Shown: positions 11,607 to 25,100 of the stretch, piece after piece
How positions within the stretch are numbered: the stretch's first letter is position 1
Layout of the letters: every line of letters starts with the position of its first letter
Assembly: GCA_023653785.1 (NCBI GenBank)
Contig: JAMKCH010010186.1
Coordinates: 1 to 64,000, forward strand
DNA length: 64,000 nt
Direction: 5' to 3'
Source of the DNA: Ophioderma brevispina
Taxonomy: Eukaryota > Echinodermata > Ophiuroidea > Amphilepidida > Ophiodermatidae
Made by a program: the position numbers and the translations under genes
Notes under the pieces: generated by a model
Database searches by the model: none
The model's input: the letters and a program-made list of their open reading frames with translations, nothing else
Told to the model about the DNA's origin: nothing

Positions 11607-14600
11607 CATATTTGGCAGTAGTCCAGACTGATACCATGAGCAACTGTCAATCACATTCAACTTTTCATTTCATTATGAGTGAGATCATGGCCAGCAATCC
11701 ATGACATCATTTCAACATGTTTTTCACTCATGTTGCTAAAACATGTATGTCAATTAAGTTATAATTCAGTATACCAAATGGTGCATGTGTCACCAATGAC
11801 AGACCAGTCTGCAAAAAATATGTGTAACTGAATGAAACAAACATATTTAAAGGTGAACTGATCAACAACCTCGTCTTCACTTTGCTCTATCAAAATTGAG
11901 ATTTTTGTATCATAAGAAAGTTCACAATTTCCCCAGTGAAATTTAAGCCCCAGGAAATACTTCCAAAATGGTAAAGTGGGGGGGAACAAGGTTATCGATC
12001 GGGTCACCCCTTCCCCTTTTAATACAATATGCACGAGACCATTATGTATGAGATGACTTCTGCGAGTCCTGTTAATGGCTTTCAGATTTATAAAACGTTT
12101 CAACAGCTTCATACTTGCTAAATGAATGAAAATATCAAACAATTTGAATAATTTTTGATGTGGCTGAAAATTCAGGATGTGTGTGGGTGACAGGGAACTA
12201 ACAATCAAGTGTGCTGTTTTATAAATTTCCAACTTTCAACCAGTTTTGGACCATGTGTAGCAAAATCAAAACGATTTCAGTAGCTGTCAAAACCCATCTA
12301 AATATACCTGATAGAGCAAGGATTCTCAACTTGCAACCTGTGGATCAAATCTGACCTAACTGGTTTGGCCAACCAAACAGCTCATACAGAAAAAGATCTT
12401 GATGAAACAGCACAACTTTTTCCACAGGATTTGAATACATATGCTTATTACACCATTCCACTTGTCCTAACACATTCCAAACATTTATTTTTGAGTTGAG
12501 TGGATAATGAGAATTATTATTAAAATATTTGTTCATAGCTAATTAGTATTCTTAAGGTAGAAAGATCCTAATCAAACTAAATTCTTAATTTAAGCATTTT
12601 TCATATATCTTTTCATACATAATGTTAAAGTATTTGGGAAATTATGTACAATCCAACACTTTCTGAATAAATTGTGCAAATGAGAGATCCAATATGGCCA
12701 CCAATGGTTGCCATTTTGAAGAAAATTTGATGCGCTCTCCTGACCAAAGTGTACCACCTATCAACATGAAACTTGGTATTTAGGATAATTACACAATTTT
12801 CCTTGTACTGACAATTTTTTTTTTTTAATTTATGAAAAGGGTTTGATTAATATCAAAAAATATGAAAAATACACAAATTTCACAGCACATTAATATGTTT
12901 AATGCTAATAACTCCAAATTGGGGTAGACGGTTAAAAAATAAAAAATGTCAGTACAAGCAGATTCATCTAATGAACAACTCTGCCAAATGGCTTTTTATT
13001 TGAAGAAACAAAACTGGAGATATTGTGCATCAAAAATTACGCTTTGGTCCAAAAACTGAAACTGAGAAATAGGTTTTTTGGATACTTACTAGTCATTAAA
13101 ATCACCAGTGTTTTTGCAGCCATTACACTGCTTTCTTTAACCCCTGTATAAAAAGAGGTTGTGTTTGCCCAATTCCCGGCCTATATAGAACAATAGTTTC
13201 TTTTTTTTATTTGTGTGAGTGTTTTGAAAAAAATACCCATACAAACTTAAGGTCTAAACTTGTTGCTAAGGAAAGAAACATTATTAAACTATGGTAATTA
13301 GCATTTTTTGGATTTTTTTCATGGTTAAAATCTAAAACTTCTCAAACAAAAATTTGATATTCTTAAGGCTATAATATTTTTGATCGGATCTTCTACCTTA
13401 AGATTTATAAAACCAAAATGAAAGGTGATATTGTATTGAAAAAAAAACCCAAAAGGGTGTCCAGGACAATCCCAAAGTCCACAATCCATGTTCAATTTTT
13501 CACAAAATGTAAAGCAATTTTGGATCCTCTGTGGAAATAAACATCAAACAATTTTTTGATTATTATTGAATCAATAAGATTTTAATAAGGTCCTTCTACC
13601 TTCAAGCGGCACTGCACATTTCACAAAATAAGAAATGCTTCAATTTGCATACTCAATGAATCTAGGCCATTGGAAGAACAAGATATATGTTTACACATAA
13701 AAATAACATACCCGCAAACAGATGGGGACATGATATGAGGATAAGACCTCCTCAGGTAATTTGTAGGCCACTTTTGAGTTTTTGCATAACTTTTAATCAA
13801 CACTGTGTGTATTACATGATATTTTTGACTCGTACCACTGATATCACAAACCACACAGGTTATAGACCGATCAACATTGTGCAAGCGGGGAAACATCGTT
13901 TTTCTTGTGTTAAACCCGCCATTTTTCGTTGGTCTGCTGAATTTTGTGGGTCGCCGGCGACGCGAAATACAAAAATCGTATCCGTTACCCCATAAGGAAA
14001 CTGATTTGGTCCTGAATCATTTCGGGTGAGGGCTTTTTGTATATACAAGCCTTACCACCTTGTGCAAAATGTCGATTTTGAAAATCTTGAAGTTGCTCAC
14101 TATTTTTCAAATTGCCCCGTGTCTCTTTAATATGGTAGCTATATGACCTGCTTATTGCTTGTAGACCTCTGAATGAAGCAGTAAATTTTAAGCTAAATTA
14201 GTTCAGTATCAAAAAAAACCAATCTTTTCATCATATTCTATTCTGAAATCATACCAAAACAGGTGACCTTGGCGTGTGCTCGGCCAAACAACCACTCAAA
14301 CCTGCTCCGTGTTAAAAAAGCCGCAAGAAAGCCTTTATAGCCCCTGGCAGGAATGCTATATAAATGTTGTATTCATACGGGTTAACTTTACTGGAAATCC
14401 ACGCACAAAAAAAGTTACGTAATTTACGTAAACCTCAGACTGTGTCTTGTTGTTTTTCTTTTTGCAGTTTGATATTTGGGGTACACAGGTGGCTGGAGAA
14501 AGAGAAAATTAGCAGTTGAAGTACACTACTTAAAGTTCATTTTACTGGAGTGATGATATAACTTCCACCTGAAATATTGCTTGGAATTTGGAATAGAACG

Positions 14601-14856
14601 TTCTATGTGAGTATGTACTTTAGTGCTATGAGTATAATCTAACTGGGTATTTAGTTTGTATTTAGCTTTTGGGGGCATTACCTAATACAAGTCAATAAAA
14701 CTTTTTGTCAAACCCACTACTATCAAGGTTACAATTTGAGCCAAGTTTGTCTGAAGGATAACCAGCCATTCCTGTTGGTGAAGCCATCCATTGTTGGTGA
14801 AGCTCTTTACTCCTTCCATTTTTTCTGCCTAGTTTGAATCATGTTTGTGATAAGAG
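11607..14856. other. No gene recognised; one unassigned 157-codon minus-strand frame
   Basis: A minus-strand open frame at 11759-12232 (157 codons) is the longest here. It shows no domain, no repeated hydrophobic pattern of a membrane protein and no splice context, so I regard it as a chance frame or repeat remnant. The rest is AT-rich with poly-A/T runs. Confidence 0.4.
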
Positions 14857-15600
14857 GGTGTATTGAGTCCATTCCACAATGCACCAGTTTTTGGGAAATT
14901 TCACCTCGGTGAGGTCATATGATCCGACAAAAATTCCTATTCTTAACACATAAAAACCCTGACTTTTGCACTCATTTTAGCCAGCGGCTGATTTAAGGAA
15001 AAGGGTCCTGTCAGCAGCTTAAGGTGGGGCCCCTTTATATCGCGAAGTGACATAATGTCCTACTTTAGTGTTAAGACTATAGGGTGTCTGAGGGGGCCCT
15101 GAGAGCAATATTTTAGGGGGCCTTGTCAGCAGCTGCTGACACTGCTGACTCTTAAATCCGCCACTGATTTTAGCCCTCAAAGTGCTACACTCTTACCGTC
15201 ACAGTAAAAATGTCTCCCCCGGTACAAAGTTGAAATCTGAAATTGTGTTACAGTGCGCCTAACAGTACTCAACATTGATCGGTGGGGAAGGGGGAGGTTT
15301 TAGGGATTAGCAAAGGCTTCAAGCTTGATACCAAAAAAAGTTCAATTTCATACCTTCAAAATGGCTGAATTATGTCAATGTAAAAGAGTTGATTTCCACA
15401 AGGTGTGCCAACTACTTTTAACAAAGATTGTAGTACTTAGCGAATTTTGAGCATGATCATGAGATATCGTGTAGTTCTTGAACTTCTTGAACACTTTTTA
15501 TCCCTACGTACTGACACGTGTTTAGTATGTACAAAACAGGCACCTTGCAATGCATTATGGGATTGGTTTAAAACACAGGGGGGCTATCTCATATAGTGTC
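14857..15600 (+). repeat. Dispersed repeat interrupted by a hAT MITE, copy 1
   Basis: It starts agagggtgtattgagtcc and matches 27948-28280, which begins agagggggtattgagtca. It continues through a shared block aaaaaccctgactt and later cactttttatccc-like sequence. The insertion at 14982-15166 is absent from the other copy. Confidence 0.7.
14982..15166. mobile_element. hAT-type MITE, 185 bp, perfect 8-bp target duplication
   Basis: Termini are cagcggctgatttaag and cttaaatccgccactg, which match as inverted repeats at 14 of 16 positions. Directly outside lie identical 8-bp copies attttagc (14974-14981 and 15167-15174). The related repeat near 28060-28090 provides an empty site. The 8-bp duplication and CAG...CTG ends fit hAT elements. 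It contains an internal cagcagctgctgac palindrome and no coding sequence. Confidence 0.85.
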
Positions 15601-16359
15601 CTGTAATAAGCCAATCATACAGACTGCAGACTGTTTTATAGGTGTAGCACCCAGGTGTTAAGATAAGGGGTACCAAATTTCGATTACAAAATGGTAGAGC
15701 TCTGTAAGTGGCTAAGCTTAATTAACCCGTCGTATTTGTTAACAAATGACAATTTAATGCAGATGTTTTACTAATAAAAGTTAGGATCCCAACCCTTTTT
15801 CAGGTCCAGAAACAGTCCTAAGTGGCTGGAGACAATTCTATCAAGATGAAAACCTTATATACTTAAATCGGGTCATCCCCCCTTTAAAATTTTTCTAGTT
15901 TACTACGTGTCGATAAACCTTTCAAGGAAGATTGCTCAGGATATTTTTTCAAAAAAAAATTACAAAAATCTTTTTTCACTTGCTTTGCTCTCATTCACAC
16001 ACAAAAAATCTGTTTTTGACATAAAGCTGATTTTACATGCAAATTAAGAAAAAACAAAATGCCAAATCTGTCGGTTGGGCTGTAGAACATTTTACCATTT
16101 CCTTTTAGGTGTTTGCTAAATTTTCATTATTTTACAACTTTGCAAATAGATCTAAAAATAGTTTTGATTTTGTCCTAAATTCTTGGCATTCTTGGCAAAA
16201 TATAAATCCTGTTGAAATTTGACAGAAAATTTGTGTATTGTATAAGTTAAGTAGTGCAGTGCATTCTTTAGACCTTTGTTAGATTTGCTTAATGGTAAGA
16301 ATGGTTGAAAAGATGGTTGATTGAAATCTTGATCATGGTTGATTAAGAAGTCAGATTGG
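15601..16359. other. No gene recognised
   Basis: AT-rich with homopolymer runs; no feature I can support. Confidence 0.4.
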
Positions 16360-16719
16360 TTAAAGGTGCAACGAGAGATTTTGAGGCACTTAAATATTGT
16401 ATCATAATAGTAATTTTCATATAGGTTAGACACTCAATATATTTCTTGCTTTTCATTTCGCTACAGAAATGTCTTGAAAGAGAGAGAAAAAGGTGATTTT
16501 GATTTGCTTATATTTGAATGTGAAACATAGGCTGAATTTCATATTTGCTCCTATACGAAATTAGAAATATCACAATTTTTGTACCACAGAAGCATTTCTC
16601 AGCTTAATCCTTTCAGATGGGGATATTTTTGATGGAAAGCTTTACATCAGGGCAAAAATCAGTACTTTCGATTTTTTTTAGGGACACCTGATATATGAAA
16701 TCTCTTGTTGCACCTTTAT
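16360..16719 (+). mobile_element. TTAA-flanked MITE, family copy B
   Basis: It begins ttaaaggtgcaacgagagat and ends ctcttgttgcaccttta followed by t, so the right TTAA has decayed to TTAT. The interior matches copy A at 9722 (cctttt/aggtgatttt and tttgatggaaagctttaca blocks). Confidence 0.78.
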
Positions 16720-17900
16720 GGTCAATATTCTTTTGCTTATAGAACAAGATTGAAAAATAATGCCCAAAATTCTCAAGAGTTCTCAAGATTGGTTTGGGTA
16801 GGGACGTACCTCCGAGAGTCTGGAAATAGGACCCATAGCAATACCAATTTTTGCCAAAAAAAGGACCCATAGCTATACCAGAGATGCAAATTTTGTGCCA
16901 AATGTAACCCAAATTATTGCAAATGTATCCTCAAATATTGACAGTTTTAAGCAAATTTGGACAGTGGGATTTGGCTTCACTTGGAAGAAATTGGAACTAA
17001 TTTTTTGAAAATCTTTAGTAAAGTCTTGGGGCTTCCGATTGATAAATTTGACACTTATTAAAGCAAATTAGTGACAATTTGGGCTTCAAATTGAAGAAAT
17101 TGGACTGATTTTTTGAAAATTTTTAGTAAATCTTGGCTTCCGATTGAGAAAATTTGACTAATTTTTAAACAATTTTGAAAAATAAACATTGCTATACCAT
17201 AATTGGCATGAAAATGTATGGTCATTTGTGTTGAGTTCCCCCTCCCCCGGACTCTGAAGGCAATTATAGTTGTCCAGGGATAAAAAAAATTCAATTTTTA
17301 AAAAAAAATGTTCAATTTTGTTATCCCTAGACAGCTTTTTTTTCATGACCATGTTTCGAATCTGCATGAAAAAAATCATTCAAATGAGTACAAACAAGCC
17401 TAGTCTTAGGTCAGTGGCTTTTGATATGACCATAGGTCATTTGGTCACAAAACACTGACTTATGTGTTATAACCTACACAGAATCTACCAGGATTGAAAC
17501 CACTCTATCGTGTCAGCTTATTGTCCTGGCTTATTGTACAGTATTTGCAATAGGTTATTGTACTTAATTGTTTGATAGCGTAACCTTCAAATCATTGGCA
17601 TCCCTGACTTGTGTGTTTCTGAATACAGGTAAAGATATTTATCTTTTGTTATGTACTAAATTGTGCCAAGCTACAATACAGTACAAATGAAATATTTTTG
17701 AGAGTGGTAGAGGGATAGTTTCTTGTGTATGTACAAATGGAGGTATTACTATAATGGAGGAGCTGGTGATTTTATTTGTATGTATGTGTCTTCTTTCTTT
17801 TGGCATGTGGTGGTATTGGGTCATCCGATGTAATTGGAAAGACCCTATACCTTATGGCAGTATGATTTGTGTGTGTGTGTCTGTGTGTCAAACTTTTGGT
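16720..17900. other. No gene recognised
   Basis: Includes an imperfect local duplication (attgatttttgaaaatttttagtaa type, near 17000-17060 and 17090-17150). No coding exon is seen. A 5' untranslated exon of KLHL12 could lie here or further upstream, but I cannot place it. Confidence 0.4.
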
Positions 17901-17919
17901 ATACTTCTGGTTAAAATGT

Positions 17920-18670
17920 TCAGCTTTTTAGTGCAGTGATGGATCAAGTTCATACTTGGTATGCTTATACATTGAGACAAGGGATCTTATGTGGGGGTCA
18001 CAGTTAAGAAGGTCAAATGTCATTCAGGGGTCACTTAGGGTCATATATTTTGCATGTGGTATAAACTTTTGGTTAAAATGTTATCTAGCCTTTTAATGCA
18101 GTGATGGATCAAGTTCATACTTGGTATGCTTATACATTGAGACAAGGGGTCTTATGTGGGGGTCACAGTTTAGAAGGTCAAATGTCATTCAGGGGGCACT
18201 TAGGGTCATATATTTTGCATGTGGTATAAACTTTTGGTTAAAATGTTATCTAGCCTTTTAATGCAGTGATGGATCAAGTTCATACTTGGTATGCTTATAC
18301 ATTGAGACAAGGGATCTTATGTGGGGGTCACAGTTTAGAAGGTCAAATGTCATTCAGGGGTCACTTAGGGTCATATATTTTGCATGTGGTATAAACCTTT
18401 GGTTAAAATGTTATCTAGCCTTTTAATGCAGTGATGGATCAAGTTCATACTTGGTATGCTTATACATTGAGACAAGGGATCTTATGTGGGGGTCACAGTT
18501 TAGAAGGTCAAATGTCATTCAGGGGTCACTTAGGGTCATATATTTTGCATGTGGTATTAACTTTTGGTTAAAATGTTATCTAGCCTTTTAATGCAGTGAT
18601 GGATCAAGTTCATACTTGGTATGCTTATACATTGAGACAAGGGATCTTATGTGGGGGTCACAGATGAGGT
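17920..18670 (+). repeat. 165-bp satellite, almost 5 tandem units
   Basis: The block gtgatggatcaagttcatac recurs with its ggatc at 17941, 18106, 18271, 18436 and 18601, a constant 165-bp period. Units are nearly identical. The first unit is the most divergent at its left edge and the last is cut short. Each unit carries several ggtca/gggtca half-sites. A diverged single unit is found again at about 42722-42840. The array ends about 190 bp upstream of the splice acceptor of the first coding exon. Confidence 0.92.
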
Positions 18671-18858
18671 TAAAGGTCATTTAGGCATGATATATGCTTA
18701 TCATATTGCTCTACACTTATTCTTTGACCACATAATACGACAACCTATTTGGGACTGCAGGTCCCTATTTTTTGTTGTTGTGTTCTGTCAAGATCAAAAT
18801 TTGTACTTAAAGTGAAAAGAGCACACATTAAAATTGGAAGCAATTTTGTTCATTTCAG

Positions 18859-19137
18859 ATAATTATTGAAATGGACAGCTAGCATCCATTAACCACAATG
18901 GCAGAACAAGCCCCAGCGAGCACAGTGCAAGCCCAGGAGCCGGACCCAGATGGCACCATGGAAAGGCGTTCCTTTGTAGGCAGCCATGGCAAGGGTATGC
19001 TGCGTACTCTCAATGAGCTACGCAGACAGGGACTGTTATGTGACGCTACTTTGATGGTGGAAGACACGCCATTCCCCGTGCATAGGTGTATTTTAGCAGC
19101 ATGCAGTGATTATTTTTGTGCAATGTTTACTAGTGAG
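18859..19137 (+). CDS. KLHL12: KLHL12 exon 1 (leader end and first part of BTB)
   Basis: The exon follows acceptor catttcag, so an upstream noncoding exon is expected. The start at 18898 has A at -3 and G at +4, a strong animal initiation context. Eighty codons end at SE with donor gag|gtaaga in phase 0. An acidic and Ala/Pro-rich N-terminus is followed by the BTB segment ([19 protein letters not shown], then [19 protein letters not shown]). The BTB domain is cut halfway, so the rest (helices that complete the CUL3-binding face) must come from another exon. Confidence 0.93.
18871..18882 (+). promoter_or_regulatory. Three-codon upstream ORF in the KLHL12 leader
   Basis: An ATG at 18871 opens Met-Asp-Ser-stop, 15 nt before the main start. 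It lies in the same exon, after the acceptor catttcag (18851-18858). Minimal uORFs like this can reduce initiation at the main ATG; that role is inference. Confidence 0.5.
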
Positions 19138-22100
19138 GTAAGATTTTAATTTTCCCATTGTAAATGGTCATCTTTATAATAGCGTCACAAGTACATCAAA
19201 AGAGTACAACTACTTTTATTTATTGCCACTGTGAAATGTCAAATGTTGCTCTCTGGAACTGAGTGTTTGACTTTTGCTTGATTTTCTTTGTCAAAAATTG
19301 AGAATTTATAATCTGAACACACCTGTTTGAAAGTCTTATTTATTATGTCAAATCCAGAATAAAACAAAAATATCAAGGGTGACACAGTTTTTACAGCTGA
19401 TTTGGTTTATTAATTCCACTATCTACATCCTAGGTAAATTTTATGAAATTTCATTGTGGCCAAATGTGATTTTCCTTAAAAATTTAGTTTAACACGTCTC
19501 TTTATGGAGAATGGGCTTATAGAGGGCACTTTAACATGTAAAAATCATGACCTTTGCAGACATATTACAAGATTCTCGCAATTATTTTTTTCTGATTTTT
19601 ACAGGGGTAATAGCTCTTGCATGTCCCTACTTGGGATCGGTTGTCAAAATTGTGTCGCTACAGCTAAAATTGCTCTAAAAATAAGAGATGATTTACCCAA
19701 GACAGCTGTGTGAATTACTGTTTCTGATTCTTTTGGGGGTAGTCACAGATTTGACTGAAAAAAAGGTGATCTGTTGAACCAAAACAAGCCTGAATAAAGT
19801 CTGTATGACTGAAAGAGTTACTCTTGAGAGCCACTTTCAGTCCAATATGGTATACTAATACAGTCATAACAGGAGACATCCTATTCACCAAGTTTAAAGA
19901 ACCATGAAGTGTTATTTTCATTGGGTTAGATAAGTCATTAGCAACAGACTATTCCACTCCAGTCTCCTCATTTGGCTGCTAATGTGGACATTCTAATCTA
20001 ATGATCAATTACAATGCCAATGAGACATGCCTCAATGAACGCCATTGAAAGGTGGCCATTTTGTCTACCACTTCACCTCGCCAGATTGTTTACGCCTGTT
20101 GTGGCAACAGGGTGACTTGGCAGAATAGAACCGTCTGCATAAGATCACTGGAAAGATACGCACATTTGCGGACAACAATGAAGGTGCACTTTGCGCATTT
20201 GCGCTAACTTTGACATCAGATACAGATCAACGACCATTAATTCTCATACTTCTGACAATGACAAGACATGTCATTTTTGTGAAAGGTGAAACTTTTCAAG
20301 CATCATAAATCAGTGCAACCATGTGCAGCAAGTTTTTTTGTATTTTTGCATGGCTTATGCTTAACTTTACTCTTTGTCGTAATTCCTTTTCTCTGCATCA
20401 AAACTATGCCCTCCAGGCACCAGACAGAACCATGACAACGTGCAAGGGAAATACATGCAACAACTCTATGCGTGCTTTATGTTAGACGCCTATTTCAGAA
20501 AAGGAATTGTGACAGGAACTCTAGGGCTGTGTTTTACAACTGGCTGGCCAGCTTTTAAACTGGCCCTTGTATTCTAAACAGTGGTAAACTATTTGCTTGC
20601 AACTGATTATTATATAATGCCAGGTCAGGTCAGGTTTCCTTTGAGGGCCTGCTACTGGTATCCTGGTAACCAATACTGTCTGTCCCAGGGCCGAGTTGTT
20701 GGCGGCTAAACCGTCACCCCATCGGGTTTCTAAGGAAATCTGATGAGGAGGGTAGCTGGTTACTCTGGTAGATGAAAAAGAAGATCTACCTACAAGGACG
20801 TCGGCTCGGGAGAGTTAATGGTGTCCATCTAGCACATGCTGCCTTGCATTGTGGGCGTGGTTGCCCAAAGTCTAGGCCCACCGCCGAAAACTGTGGATTG
20901 GCATCAGGAAGGGCATTCGGTCAATTATCTTTTGCTCCAATAAATCCTCACACAGCAGTTTCGCTGAGAGTGAGGTGAATCCAGCCACCCCCGTTTAGCG
21001 GGGACAAAACTGGATTTAAAACTTTGGTTCAACTAACTAACCATTCTGTACAAGAACAGTCAAAGGTTATATTGATTTCTACAAGTGTGCAGTTTTGGTG
21101 TTACCTGCAAGGATTTGCAGGAGGCACCTCCCAGTCCCCAATTCTGTCTGACCTTCTGCCCATGTGGCCATAAGGCCATCTGTCCATGTTTTCAAAGGTA
21201 AAGTTTTAAAGAAAGTTTCTCATTCGAGAAGTAAATGTCCAATTACTACAGAAATTGGGTCGCTACAGAAATTGAGTGACGCTATACACAAAGTGATGCT
21301 AAAAATCTGTGGGTCTCTTGTTCAGGGCACCTCTTATGCTGCAAATAGCTTATTTGGGGTTGAATTTTTTGCATATTATGAGAATTATTTTCTAATCAAA
21401 TTTTTGAAACAAGAATAAGGAAGTTTGAGTAGATTCAGGCATTATAAAATTGATTTTGCATGACAATTAACTCAAGGACTTTGTAAATGGCCTTTTTTAC
21501 AAAAAGGGATTGGGGGTGTGGGAGTCTTGGTGAAAGAGGAATTGTGTGAAAAGGTGGTGGAGGTGAGAAGGAAGAGCGATAGGGTGATAATAGTCATAAT
21601 GGTTTTCGAGGAAGAGGTAGTGAGGTTGATATGTGGCTATGCGCCGCAGTGTGGAAGGAAGCATGAAGAAAAGGATGTTCAGTTTTATGATGAGTTGGCA
21701 GATGAATGGGATGTGCAAAGTGTCGGTGAATTGGTCTTATGTTGATGATTTTAATGGGCATGTGGGGAAGAGGATCGAAGGTTTTGAAGGTGTTCACGGA
21801 GGAAATGGGTTTGGGGAGAGGAATCTGGAAGGAAGAATGTTGTTGGAGTTTTGTGAAAAAGAGTTATGTGTTGCGAATACATGGTTCAAGAAAGAGGACA
21901 AAAGGAAAGTGACATTTAGCTCAGGGGGAAATGAGACAGAGATTGATTTTGTGTTAGTGGGCTATGGGAAGAGAACATTTCTGAAGAATGTTAAGGTGAT
22001 TTCAGGAGAATTGCAACACAGGTTGGTGGTTGTAGATGTGGATAAGAGGAAGGTGAAAAAGGTGGTGAGGAAGGTTAGTGCAGAGAGGAGGAAAGTATGG

Positions 22101-25100
22101 AAACTGAAAGAAGAAGAGACAAGAAAGAATTTTGAGATGAGAGTTGGGGAGCTTGTGGGGACTGATGTGTCAGATTTGTAGGGGTGCTTTAAAGAAGGGG
22201 TGTTACAGGCATGTGATGAAGTGTGTGGGAAAACAAAAGGTAGGAGAGACAGGAGAGATACAGGGTGGTGGAATGCTGAGGTGAAGGAGGCGATAGTGAG
22301 AAAGAAGGATGCATTTAAGGGTATGAGAAAAAACAGTACGGAAGAGAATAAAGTAAGGTATAAGAGGCTAAAGAAGCGAGCAAAGAAAGTGTTTGCGAAG
22401 GCTATGAAGGAGGAGGCAGAGAAGGGGATGAGTAAGTTGAGAGAGAATCCAAACAAGGTGTATAAGATAGGGAAGGCAATGAAAAAGGATGGAAGAGATG
22501 TTGAAGGGGGAAGGTGTATGAGGGGAAGTGATGGAAAGTTGAATTTCAGTGAGAAAGATAGAGGTAGAGGTAGAGTCTGGAAAGAACATATGGAGAGAAT
22601 TATGAATGAGGAGAATGAATGGGATCAGAAGGTAGAGGCTGATGCGGTGGAAGGGCCAGTTAAGAGGGTCAGCCGGGAAGAAGTGGTGAAGGCAATAAGA
22701 GAAATGAAAAAAGGAAAGGCAGCTGGACCCTCAGAGGTGAGTGCTGAGATGATTAGTGCGAGTGGAGAGATGGGGATTGGTGTGATGATGGAGTTGTGTC
22801 AGAGAGTGTTAGATGGAGGAGGGATGCCGGAGGAGTGGGCGGTGGGTGTGGTGGTTCCAATTTTTGAAGGGAAAGGGGATGCAGTGAGTTGTGGTGCATG
22901 TGGGGGTGTGAAGTTGTTGGAGCATGCAGTGAGGGTTGTGGAGAGGGTTCTGGAGAATAGGATTTGGAGGATGGTGGAAGTGGATGAGATGCAATTTGGG
23001 TTTATGCCAGAGAAGGGAACGATGGATGCGGTGTTTATTTTAAGGAGGTTGCAAGAGGAATGTCGAGCTGAAGGGAAGAAGCTGTATATGTGTTTTGTAG
23101 ACTTGGAGAAGGCATTTGATAGAGTGCTGAGGAAAGTGATGGAGTGGGTGATGAGGAAGAGAGAGATACCAGAAGTAGTGGTTAGAGCAGTGATGAGTTT
23201 GTATGAGGGAGCCAGGGCATGAGTTAAAGTGGGGTCTGATTTGTCCGAGGGGTTTGAGGTGAGGGTGGGTGTGCATAGGGGTTCTGTGCTTTCGCCGTTG
23301 ATTTTTGCAGTTGTGATTGATGTGGTCGCGGAGAGTGCAAAGGAAGGTTTGTTGAGTGAGATGTTGTTTTAGTAGTAGTATAAGTACCAGTCATAGTCCC
23401 TCTAGACCCCTTAATGAAGTAGGGTGTCACCACAGAGCTCAAAAGTCATAATGACTCTTCCATTTGCATGAGTGCTCTACATTCACTTCAGACACACCTG
23501 TTTTTTTCCCCCATAAAGTATAAAACACAACCTTTTTTCCAAGTGAACTAGCTGCTTCAAAATCAGCGGTGTTCATGTTTTTTCCATCCAAAATTACATT
23601 TATTTCCGGCGATGTCTGTGGTATGCGAAGTCTACGTGTAGTACAGTAATTTTGTTGTCGGCCTAGATCTGAAAGTTTCTACATCAAATTATGATCAGCA
23701 AAATATGATCAAGAACTAGGATTCCCAGGTAAATTGTGCAGTTGCATGAATGATGACATTGGTGAGTCCCTGTGCATGGATTTACCGCATGGCTACTACA
23801 CTGTAAACTTGGTGAAAAACTTGAAAAATACCACAAGTTTGAAGTAAAATATTATGATAATTCAGGGCTTTTTAGGAAAATCTGAATTCAGCAGATACTC
23901 AATCTGATCAGTGTTCCCAGTTGAGGTTTCAATTCTGATGCTTATTTTAATAACTGGACACTTAGACAAATAATAGCCATTACAATAGCCACTAGAAGCC
24001 GATTGTGCTTTAGAAAGCACAAGTATATCATGCGGTGGCAATTTGCTGACCACTGACGAACTTTGACCCCAGGCTGTATACACCACATACGGGCCTTAGG
24101 GTAGTGTTTCTTCTGGCCAACTGTAGTGATTATAGCAAGTGATTTGTGGTGCTAGAAGGAATTTATAGATTTTCAAAGAATGCCCCTTTAATTGGGCCAT
24201 GTGACCTTTGACCCCAATCTGTCTACACCCTATATGGGCCTTAGGTCAGGAGTTCTTCTGACCAAGACTGGTGATTATAGCAATTGATTTGTGGCATAAA
24301 CAGCAAAAAGGAGGGTCAGAGGGACTGACCTGTAATGACCCCTGTGTGACCTTTAACCCCAGTCTGTGAATACCCCATATGGGCCTTGGGTCAGCGGTTC
24401 TTCTGACCAAGTCTAGTGATTATAGCAATTGATTTGTGGCAGAAACAACAAAAAGGAGGTAAGATCGACTGGACCTTGTATACCCCTGGCATGACCTTTG
24501 ACCCCAGTCTTGAGATACCCCTATGGCCTCGAGCCCTGCGGTGCAAGATTTTTTTCACCCCGACCCCGGACTACCTATACCCCGGTGGTATCCGTCCCCG
24601 CCCCCGAACCGACCCGATAATTTAAAGGCAAACCCGCCCTACCCTGACCGGCTAGCTTTTTCATGACCGGACCGCCTCTTTATAGACCAAACCGGATGCG
24701 CACTTCAATTTCCCTGTAGAACGAGTCCATATGGAACTGTGCAAGTTGTTTTCAGATTCCAATGTCTTTTGTGTTACCCACCACCTAGCCTACTTGGTAT
24801 TTACGTTATGTTCAAAATTGATTACGGATAACTTGCGCCATGACACCTCAGTCTGGTCAAAGTTTACCTTTGGGGCTCAGAAATCTGAGAGAATGAATTG
24901 ACAAAATTCTTGTTTGAAAGGTATAGGAATCTATATCACAGGGATGCTGAAAGGTGATGGCGCAGAATAAGAGAGAGGAAAGGGGGGAAAGGGAGAAGAG
25001 GAAAAACAAGGAAAGGGGGGGGAGGGGAAGGAGAAAGCCTTAGAACGAGTGGACAAAAGGGAGGTTGACTCGCTGGATGGTTCACGCCATCCTAACTCCA

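Noticed and set aside
11759..12232. 157-codon minus-strand frame as a gene
   Set aside because: No domain, no splice context, no codon bias I can see, in repeat-rich DNA.
17920..18670. CRISPR-like array
   Set aside because: Units are contiguous 165-bp repeats without unique spacers, and the DNA is eukaryotic.
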